A stretch of 13,632 bases of DNA from an uncultured Clostridia bacterium (GTDB taxonomy: Bacteria; Bacillota; Clostridia; TANB77; CAG-508). This document shows, piece after piece, positions 1 through 8,400 of the stretch (within the stretch, counting starts at the first letter, position 1; every line of letters starts with the position of its first letter). Both the position numbers and the translations under genes were made by a program. The notes beneath the pieces were generated by a model, which saw only the letters and a list, made by a program, of their open reading frames with translations, made no database searches and was not told where the DNA came from. Location of the stretch: NCBI GenBank assembly GCA_934131055.1, contig CAKOZB010000032.1:1-13632 (forward strand), written 5' to 3'.

Positions 1-320
1 CAGTAAGTCAAAATGGTACATATACATTTGTAGTATATGATGTAGCAGGAAATACATTAACATTGAAAGAAACAGTAAGCAATATAGATAAAACAGCGCC
101 AACAGGAAGCCTAAGCCACAGTCCAACCAATTGGGTGAATACAGATGTAAAAATACACTGGACTGCAGCAGATGCAAACAGTGGATTTAAACAAATAAAG
201 TTGCCAGATGGAACAATTAAAACAACAGCAACAGGAGATTACACAGTAAGTCAAAATGGTACATATACATTTGTAGTATATGATGTAGCAGGAAATACAT
301 TAACATTGAAAGAAACAGTA
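1..320 (+). repeat. 77-base perfect direct repeat, spacing 243
   Basis: Bases 1-77 and 244-320 are identical. Their start points are 243 bases apart, which is exactly one 81-codon Ig-like module. The first copy may extend upstream of the window. The sequences between the copies and after them have diverged, so identity is confined to the strand-rich C-terminal half of the module and the first codons of the linker. Such a block can support module gain or loss by recombination and can also cause short-read assembly collapse. Confidence 0.9.
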
Positions 321-1007
321 TCAAATATTGATAAAACACCACCAACTGGAAGTTTAAATCATACACCAACAGATTGGGTAATAGACTATGTAAAAATACA
401 TTGGACTGCATCGGACTCACAAAGCGGATTTAACAGAGTTGTATTGCCAGATGGTACATCAACTACAAATGCGAGTGGAGATTTTACTGTTACAGATAAT
501 GGAACATATACATTTACATTATATGATAATGTTGGAAATAGCAGAATTTTAACAGAAGATATAAATAATATTGACAAAATAATGCCAGAAGGAGTATTAT
601 CATTACAGGAAAATAGACTTACAGATGAAAAAATAAAAATTTCTTGGAAAGCATTTGACCTACAGAGTGGATTTTCAAAAATATTATTGCCAGATTCAAC
701 ATTTTCAACAAATGCAACAGGAGAATTTACTGTTGCACAAATGGGAGATTATTCATTTGTTATTTATGACAGAGTTGGAAACACGAGAGAACTTAGTATA
801 AATGTAAGTAATGTGGATATGATAAATCCAATTTTAGAAGTAACTCAAGATACTGATAAATGGACAAATGGAGAAATTACATTAAATTGGAAAGCCGATG
901 ATTATCAGAGCGGATTGCAAAATGTAATTTTACCAAGTTCTGAAAATGTAACAGCAAGGCAGTTATATAGTAACCGAAAATGGAAATTATATATTTTTAG
1001 CATATGA
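3..1007 (+). CDS. Ig-like repeat surface protein, internal part; 5' end outside window, frameshifted at its 3' end
   Basis: This frame is open from the first complete codon, so the gene begins upstream of the window; the TTG at 63 is an internal Leu codon with no ribosome site. The product is a chain of ~81-residue beta-rich modules. Each begins near N-I/V-D and carries a W-x-A-x-D-x-x-SGF segment, an LPD/LPS turn, a TATGDYTV-like strand, NGTYTF and a YDxxGN end, the pattern of bacterial Ig-like repeats in secreted stalk or adhesin proteins. Module starts at 81, 324, 567 and 810 are exactly 243 bases apart. No catalytic motif is visible. In the fourth module the protein runs off pattern after ...NVTA and stops at 1005-1007, while the expected continuation is found in frame 1 (next entry). 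I therefore read 3-1533 as one gene broken by a one-base insertion. Extracellular location is inferred from the module type and the sortase-anchored neighbour. The ligand is unknown. Confidence 0.8.
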   Translation, partial: VSQNGTYTFVVYDVAGNTLTLKETVSNIDKTAPTGSLSHSPTNWVNTDVKIHWTAADANSGFKQIKLPDGTIKTTATGDYTVSQNGTYTFVVYDVAGNTLTLKETVSNIDKTPPTGSLNHTPTDWVIDYVKIHWTASDSQSGFNRVVLPDGTSTTNASGDFTVTDNGTYTFTLYDNVGNSRILTEDINNIDKIMPEGVLSLQENRLTDEKIKISWKAFDLQSGFSKILLPDSTFSTNATGEFTVAQMGDYSFVIYDRVGNTRELSINVSNVDMINPILEVTQDTDKWTNGEITLNWKADDYQSGLQNVILPSSENVTARQLYSNRKWKLYIFSI

Positions 1008-1530
1008 CAAAATAGGGAATGGAATTTTAGTACAACACCAAGTTACAAATATAGATAAAATTAATCCAAATTTAGACTTAACAGTTAACTCTGCAGATGA
1101 TGGAGGAATACAAATTTCATGGGTATCTTCTGATGAACAGAGTGGAATTTCGAATATTACATTACCAGATGGCAAGAGGGTTACAAACTCGAGTGGAAGT
1201 ATAGAAATATATGAAAACGGAGTTTACAGCTTTATTGCATATGATAATGCAGGAAATGCAACAGTAAAAGATGTAACTATAGATAGTATAAATAATGGAA
1301 GCGAAATAAAACTTGTATTGTACAAAGAAGCCATAGACTCTACACATTGGAGAATAAAATGGCAAATTACAGAAGGCAAAGATAAATTTGCATACATAGT
1401 ACTTCCAAATAGTACATTTAGTTATGACCTGGAAGGAAGCCATATTGTAACAGGTGGAAATGCTGAATATACATTTTTAGCATATGATAAAAAAGGCAAT
1501 GAGAATATTGGAACAATAGCTGTAAGTTAT
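81..1530 (+). repeat. tandem array of Ig-like modules (~81 codons each)
   Basis: Six module starts can be recognised by the N-I/V-D landmark: 81, 324, 567, 810, about 1048 and about 1282. The first four are in strict 243-base register. The fourth module is 237 bases once the extra A is discounted, and the last is the most divergent. Protein-level similarity declines toward the 3' end, so the 5' modules look recently duplicated and the terminal ones older. Confidence 0.85.
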
Positions 1531-1533
1531 TAA
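958..1533 (+). CDS. 3' part of the frameshifted Ig-like repeat protein
   Basis: Frame 1 after the TAA at 949-951 reads GSYIVTENGNYIFLAYDKIGN and onward, exactly completing the fourth Ig-like module interrupted in the preceding entry. It then gives a fifth module (from about 1048, with SGISNITLPDGK and YDNAGN) and a divergent last module (from about 1282, ending YDKKGN...VSY and TAA at 1531-1533). There is no ribosome binding site and no ATG start near its beginning; the first usual start codon that leaves a long ORF is a TTG at 1318 in mid-module. It is therefore not an independent gene. Removing one A from the AA at 956-957 joins the frames and gives ...NVTAGSYIVTENG..., matching the other modules. 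The C-terminus ends directly after the last module, with no LPxTG motif or membrane segment, so the full protein would be held at the surface by something else, possibly upstream sequence or a partner. Confidence 0.8.
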   Translation, partial: GSYIVTENGNYIFLAYDKIGNGILVQHQVTNIDKINPNLDLTVNSADDGGIQISWVSSDEQSGISNITLPDGKRVTNSSGSIEIYENGVYSFIAYDNAGNATVKDVTIDSINNGSEIKLVLYKEAIDSTHWRIKWQITEGKDKFAYIVLPNSTFSYDLEGSHIVTGGNAEYTFLAYDKKGNENIGTIAVSY

Positions 1534-1567
1534 ATAAATTTGCCTAAAAGGAGGAATAAAAGAAAAA

Positions 1568-2401
1568 ATGCGTAAATCTAAAATTATTTTAAGTTTATTA
1601 ATAATTTCTATGCTGGCTAGCAAAACATTTGCTGTTAAGGCAGTAAATTTGGAGAATGAGGCTATACAAAACACAGAAATTTCTACACAAGCAGATGATA
1701 CAACAGATGCTACTGAAAGAAGTTTAGTATTTACACCAACACCTAGTTCTACAAAATTAAATGAAGGTGAAGAAATTACTATTACACTTGAGTTATCGGA
1801 TATAAAAATGGGACAAGATGGAATAAATACATTTGGCGGAAAACTTGAATATGATGAAAATGTATTTGAAAAAGTTACATCAGATGATATATCTTCACAA
1901 AACAACTGGTCAATAGCTTATAATGATGAAGAAACAGCAAAAAAAGGAACATTTTTAGCAACAATAAATACTGGAACAAGCAAAAATCAAGTAATAGGAA
2001 TTATCAAATTAAAAGTAAAAACAAACTTAAAAAGTCAAGATACAGAAATTAAATTTACAAGCCTATCATCTGTTGCAGAAGATACTGTAAAATTAGATGA
2101 TCAAACATTAAAATTTTCTGTAACTGGTACAGTAGTTCCAGACGATGACAAAAAGGATGACGACAAGAAAGATGATGACAACAAAAAAGACGACAAAAAT
2201 AATACAGTAGAAAATACAATCGTAATTGGAAATGTTACTAATGACATAGAAGTAGTTGAAAATACTATAACAGTAGACAATACACAAAGTAATACAAATT
2301 TACCTCAAACAGGAGAATTAGATGTAGTAATAGCAGTGCTTGCACTTGGATTAATTGCAGTAGTATCGTATATACAAATAAAGAGAAATAGAGATTTATA
2401 G
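1568..2401 (+). CDS. LPQTG sortase-anchored protein with cohesin-like domain
   Basis: A 277-residue secreted, wall-anchored protein. Residues 1-25 form a signal peptide (MRKSK, then a hydrophobic core, then small residues near TFAVKA). Residues ~52-188 match the beta-sandwich cohesin pattern: NEGEEITITLEL, a KLEYDENVFEKV strand, GTFLATINTGTS, and an IGIIKLKVK segment. Residues ~191-212 are an Asp/Lys spacer. LPQTG at 245-249 is followed by E, a hydrophobic segment (~251-269) and the tail KRNRDL, a complete cell-wall sorting signal for a sortase. Known cohesins bind dockerins in cellulosomes or surface complexes; whether this one does is inference, and no dockerin is visible here. AGGAGG at 1549-1554 lies 13 bases before the ATG, longer than usual, but no nearer start exists. 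The gene starts 34 bases after the repeat protein with no terminator between, so the two probably share a transcript. It ends with TAG just before a terminator-like hairpin. Confidence 0.88.
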   Translation: MRKSKIILSLLIISMLASKTFAVKAVNLENEAIQNTEISTQADDTTDATERSLVFTPTPSSTKLNEGEEITITLELSDIKMGQDGINTFGGKLEYDENVFEKVTSDDISSQNNWSIAYNDEETAKKGTFLATINTGTSKNQVIGIIKLKVKTNLKSQDTEIKFTSLSSVAEDTVKLDDQTLKFSVTGTVVPDDDKKDDDKKDDDNKKDDKNNTVENTIVIGNVTNDIEVVENTITVDNTQSNTNLPQTGELDVVIAVLALGLIAVVSYIQIKRNRDL

Positions 2402-2418
2402 TAAAAATAGAATAAACT

Positions 2419-2473
2419 ATCCACTTTTTGGAGAAAATATGTGTAAAACATATTCCAAGGAGTGGATTTTTTT
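2419..2473 (+). terminator. terminator-like hairpin with T7 tail, overlapping the next gene's start
   Basis: Bases 2419-2432 pair with 2454-2467 as 14 continuous pairs (two G-U). After a four-base bulge, 2437-2441 pair with 2449-2453, leaving a seven-base loop at 2442-2448. The 3' arm runs into seven T residues (2467-2473). This is the form of a Rho-independent terminator and lies 17 bases after the stop of the sortase-anchored protein. Unusually, its 3' arm contains the AAGGAG ribosome site of the downstream synthase gene, and the T run ends in that gene's TTG start. It may therefore act as an attenuator, or as a stem hiding the ribosome site, as well as or instead of a simple terminator. 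Confidence 0.75.
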
Positions 2474-2474
2474 G
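2457..2474 (+). promoter_or_regulatory. ribosome binding site and TTG start inside the hairpin
   Basis: AAGGAG at 2457-2462 is nine bases before an in-frame TTG at 2472-2474, an ideal spacing. The competing start, ATG at 2439, is preceded by GGAG at 2430-2433 with five bases of spacing, and lies in the hairpin loop-side arm. I favour TTG because of its better ribosome site and because the region before it is explained by the terminator hairpin. The ATG start would add 11 residues (MCKTYSKEWIF) and is not excluded. Confidence 0.6.
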
Positions 2475-5400
2475 AAGGAAAAAAAGAAATTAAATATTAA
2501 AGGAACCGTTTTAGATAGATACCAACTGGAGCAATATTTAGAAAAAATTGCTTCTGACCATATTTTAACCGAAAAATCGGGGAAGGATACGTATCCAATT
2601 CCGAGACTTAAGGAAAATTTTTTTGTTATTAAAGAAATTTATAAATTATTGAATGACCAAATAAAGCAGGGAATACCAATACATCCAGCAGGAGAGTGGA
2701 TTCTAGATAATTTATATGTAATAGAAGAGATTGTAAAAAATATAAGTAAAGAGTTAACATTAAAGAAATATACAGATTTTCTTGGACTTGCAAATGGCAG
2801 GTTCAAGGGGTTTGCACGTGTTTATGTGCTTGCAACAGAAATGGTAGCTTATACTGATGGTAAGATAAATTCGGAAAATTTAGAATATATGTTACAAGCA
2901 TATCAAACCAAGAAAACTCTAAGCATGAATGAAATTTGGAATATTGGATTGTTTATTCAAATTGCATTAATAGAAAATATAAGAGAGATTTGTGAAACAA
3001 TTTACATGTCACAAATGCAAAAGAACAGAGTAGAAGAGATTATATGCAAGTATTTTGGAGAAGAAAAGAAAAAAAGCAGAACTGTAATATTACCTAAAAT
3101 TATGCTTATAGAGAATGGGCAAGTAAAAAATGCGTTCATAGAGTATATGTCGTATAGGCTAAAAAAGATGGGAAGTAAGGCATATGCGTATCTTAATATT
3201 TTGGAAGACGAAGTTGCAAAAACAGGCAGTGATATCTACGAGGTTGTAAAAAAAGAGCATTTTGATATTGCAGTAAAGAAAGTATCTGTTGGAAATTGTA
3301 TATTGACTCTCAAGGCAATTTCGAGAATTAATTTCCTAGAAATTTTCGAAAAGATAAATAGAGTAGAGGATATTCTAAAACAAGACCCAGCAAAGCAGTA
3401 TGAGAAAATGGATAGTACTACTAAAAGCTATTACAGAAATGCAATACAGGAGATTTCTAAAAAGACTAAAATTTCAGAAATTTATATTGCAAAGAAGTGC
3501 TTAGAATTAAGTTTGCAGGCTAGTGAGAAACCAGAAGCAAACGAAAAGAGCATGCATATTGGGTTTTACTTAATTTCTGCTGGAAAAGAAACTTTATTGA
3601 ATAGTCTGCTAGAAAAGAAGATTACACTAAAATCAAATGAAGAAAAGGCAAAAATCTATATAGAAACAGTATGGGGAGTTTCTTTGTTGTTGACACTTAT
3701 TTTGAGCATTAATTTTTATTATATGTTATGGTGCAAGAGCTTTGGAGACATTGCTCGTAATTTAATAGGAAATATTCCAACATTAGTTAAAGTATTACTT
3801 TCAATAATTCTAGCGTTGGTTTCAATATTGCCAATAGAAAATATTGTTTCTAAGATTATTCAGTATGTGCTTAGTAAAGTGATAAAACCAAAGCTTATTC
3901 CGAAAATTGATTTTCAAAATGGAATACCAGAGGATTGTAGCACAATGGTGGTTATTCCTACGATAGTAAAGAGCAAAGAAAAAGTTAAAGAATTAATGAG
4001 AAAATTAGAGGTTTATTATATTGCAAACAAAAGCCCAAATTTGTACTTTACATTACTAGGAGATTGCAGTTCTGGAAACAAGGAAATAGAAGAGTTTGAT
4101 GAAGAAGTTATAAGAGAAGGAATAGAGGAATCAAAAAGGCTAAACGAAAAATATGGCAACATTTTTAACTTTATATATAGAAAAAGAATTTGGAACCCTA
4201 ATGAAGAGTGTTACATGGGATGGGAACGTAAGAGAGGCTTATTAAACCAATTAAATGAATATTTACTTGGGAATATTGCAAATCCTTTTAGGGCTAATAC
4301 TATAGATATCTCACAAATGAATAAAATAAAATATATTATAACATTAGATTCAGATACAGATTTAACCTTAAAATCTGGATTAGAGCTAGTTGGAGCAATG
4401 GCTCATATTTTAAATAAACCAGAAGTAAACGAGAGAGGAGATCTAGTAATTTCAGGGCATGCACTAATGCAACCACGTGTTGGAGTTGGACTAGTAGAAA
4501 GCAGAAAGAGCATATTTACTCAAGTATATGCTGGAGAAGGTGGGACAGATTCATATACAAATGTAATTTCAAATTTGTATCAAGACAATTTTGATGAAGG
4601 AATTTTTACTGGAAAAGGAATTTACGATTTATCTATATTTTCGAAAGTGCTTGCAAACGAGATTAAAGAAAATACAGTTTTGAGTCACGATTTATTAGAA
4701 GGAAGCTATTTAAGGTGTGCATTAACATCAGACATAATGCTTATGGATGGCTATCCATCAAGCTATATAAGTTTTAGAACAAGGCTATATAGATGGATTA
4801 GAGGCGACTATCAAATACTGCCATGGCTTGGAAAAACCATAGAAAATAAAAAAGGGGAGATAAAACAAAATCCATTAAATTTGCTTAGTAAATATAAAAT
4901 ATTTAGCAATATAGTAAGGAGCAAACAAGAAAGTAGTGTACTAGCAATGCTAGTATTTTCAGTGGTTATAGCAACTTTATTAAAAGTGAATATGTGTGGA
5001 ATAATTGTGCTTGCACTGATATCTTCTCTAATTCCAACTATACTGGATGTTATAAATAGCATTGTTAGTAAAAAAGATGGAAACATTAAGACTAAAAGGT
5101 TTGTAAAAACAATAGATGGCTTAAAGGCGAGTGTTTATAGAGGAATTTTAGACATTGGGTTAATTCCAGACAAGGCATGGATAACCACAAAGGCAGAAAC
5201 CAAAACAATATATAGAATGACTAAAAGCAAGAAACATCTCTTAGAGTGGATTACATCAGAAGAAGCTGAACGAACGGCTAAAACAGACGTATTTTCATAT
5301 TACAAGAATATGAGTGCAAACACTCTGGCTGGAATATTAGGTATTGCTGTTGCAATATTAGTACAAAGCTTAAATGTTGGCATTGCAAATTTTGCGCTAA

Positions 5401-8400
5401 TAATAGGTTTGTATTGGCTTTTAACTCCAGCTTTAATGTGTAAAATTAGTAAGGCAAATAAAGAGATAAAAGCTGTAGAAAAGATAGATGAAAGCGAAAA
5501 AAAATACTTGCAAGAAGTTGCATATAGAACATGGCTATATTTTAAGGAAAATTTAACACAAAAATCAAACTTCTTGCCACCAGACAATTATCAAGAAGAT
5601 AGAAAACCCAAAGTGGTAATGAGAACATCTTCAACCAATATCGGACTTGCACTGCTTGCTGTAATGGCTTCATACGACTTAAAGTTTGAAAATTTAGAGG
5701 ATACACTAAATTTATTATATAAAATGTTAGAAACAATTAGTGGATTAACAAAATGGAATGGTCATTTGTACAACTGGTACAATATAGAAACATTAGAGCC
5801 ACTAATTCCAAAGTATGTTTCGTCTGTTGATAGTGGAAATTTTGTAGGATATTTGTATGTTTTAAAGCAGTTTTTAATAGAAAAAAGAGAGAATAAGAAT
5901 GATGAAATATATCAGAATTTAAGTAGTGAAGAAAAAGAGCAAAATGTACAAATAACGCCTGATGTGCTAAATAAGATAGATTTCATGATTAATGCCATAG
6001 ACACGCTCATAAATAATACGGATTTTTCGAAGTTATATGATAGTGAGAACAGACTATTTTCGATAGGTTTCAATGTAGAGGAAAATAAACTAACAGATTC
6101 TTACTATGATTTACTCGCATCTGAGGCAAGGCAGACGAGTTTAGTTGCTATTGCTAAAAAAGATATTACGGAGAAGCATTGGTATAATTTAAGTAGAACT
6201 CTTACGACTCTAAATAATTACAAAGGGCTTATCTCATGGTCTGGAACTTCGTTTGAGTATTTGATGCCTACAATAAACATCGAGCAATACCCAGGCAGTA
6301 TTTTAGATGAATCTTGTAAATTTATGATAATGAGTCAGCTGGAATATGCAAAAAAATTGGGAATTCCATGGGGAATTTCTGAGGCTGCCTTCAATCTAAA
6401 AGACTTAAATAATAATTATCAATACAAAGCATTTGGAATACCTTGGTTAGGGCTAAAGAGGGGACTTTCAGACGAAATTGTAACATCTTCATATGGTTCA
6501 ATTTTAGCTATTGATGAAGAACCTAAATTAGTAATAGAAAATCTAAAAAATCTAAGCGAAAAGGGAATGTACAATAAGTATGGTTTCTATGAGTCAATAG
6601 ATTTTACACCCGGAAGGACGAAAAACGGCTATACGCCTGTAAAAACGTATATGGCACATCATCAGGGATTGATTTTGCTTTCGATAGACAATTTATTAAA
6701 CAATGGTGTAATAAAAAAGAGATTTAAGCAAAATCCAGAAATTGAGGCTGTCGACATCTTATTGCAAGAAAAAATGCCAGAAAATCTGATAACTACAAAA
6801 GAGGAAAAAGAAAAAATTGAGAAGATAAAATATGTAGATTACGAAGATTACACTCAGAGAAAATACAGCAAAATAAATGAAAATTTGAATGTTTCTAATG
6901 TTATTGCAAATGACAACTATACAATCGTGCTTGACCAATATGGCAATGGTTATAGTAAATATGGAGATTTGCAGGTTAATAGATATAAGGAAACCGACGA
7001 GGCAGAGCAGGGAATAAAATTTTATATTAAAAATATACGTAATAAAAATATTTGGACGAATACGTATTCGAAAAATCTGCGAATACCTGATAAATACGAT
7101 ATAATTTTCTCTCCTGAGGCTAACAAAATAGTAAGAAATGATGAAAATATTCGAACTGTTACAAAGATAATAGTAGATACAGACGACCCAGTAGAAATAA
7201 GAAGGTTGGAATTAAAAAACAATGGCGTATCTGAAGAGGTCCTAGAAATAACGGCGCTTTTAGAACCAATTTTATCTTGTGCTATGCAAGATTTTGCACA
7301 CAAAGCCTTCAATAATTTATTTATTTCGTTTGAATATATAGACTCAATCAATACAATAATCGTTAAGAGAAAGGCCCACACGAATGGCGAAAAAGACGTG
7401 TACATGGTAGTAAACTTGTTTAGCCAGTCGAATGAATTGGGAGACGTAGAATTCGAGATTGATAAAGAAAAATTATGGGGCAGATGCAATTATAGAATCC
7501 CACGTGAGGTGGAAAATTCGATTCCATTTAGCAAGAAGATAGGATATACCACAGACCCAATAATTGCATTAAAGAAAACTGTTGATATAAAACCAGAAGA
7601 AACGGCAATATTTGACCTAATAATTTCGGTTGGATATGATAAAGAGCAAGTAATAAAAAACATGGCAAAATTCATGAACAATGAAAATACAAAACGTACT
7701 TTTGAATTGCTAAAAGCCAAGAGCGAGGCGGAAAATAGATACCTAGGAATAAAAGGCAAAGACATAGAAGTATATCAGAAAATGCTTTCATATTTGTTGT
7801 TTACACCAAAAGTTTCTATAAAAGCCTCGTATGATAGACAGTGCCCAGTATCTGAACTGTGGAAATATGGAATATCTGGCGATTTGCCAATATTAATGGT
7901 AAAAATAAAAGACATAAATGATATTGATATAATTCAAGAAGTTTTAAGTGCTTATGAATTCTTCAGGGTAAAAAATATCAAAGTGGATTTAGTAATATTA
8001 AATGAAGAAAAGGAGTCGTACGAAAACTATGTAAAAGACGCTATACAAAGGGCTATTTTTAATAGAAACTTAGCGTACTTGCTTAATATTCCAGCAGGAA
8101 TTTTCTGCTTGGAAAATATAGAGAAGAAAGACAAGAAGTTGTTAGAAGAACGCGCAAACTTAGTAATAAATGCTTATTACAGCTCTCTAGCACTTCAAAT
8201 GGAAGATATAGAAAGCAAAATGCTAGACAATGTTAAAGAAACAGTGTTTGATGCAAAACAAAACAATTTTATAGAAGTAAATGACGAGAAAGAAAACTTT
8301 ATAGACGAGGCTTCTTTAAAATATTTTAACGAATATGGCGGATTTTCTAAAGATGGCAAGGAATATTTGATTTGCGTTAATAAAACCCGTAAGCTACCGA

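Noticed and set aside
1477..1905. Minus-strand ORF of 142 codons
   Set aside because: It lies opposite the end of the repeat gene and the signal-peptide and cohesin region of a clearly coding gene. Its Ser/Ile/Phe-rich composition is that of a shadow frame.
2346..2374. TTGGAT-17-TATATA as a promoter for the glucan synthase
   Set aside because: The spacing is right, but only three of six and four of six bases match, inside a coding region of an A+T-rich genome. It is kept only as a weak candidate in the hairpin finding.
7022..7489. Minus-strand ORF of 155 codons inside the glucan synthase gene
   Set aside because: It is entirely opposite a well-supported domain of the synthase, with low-complexity hydrophobic translation and no sign of independent expression.
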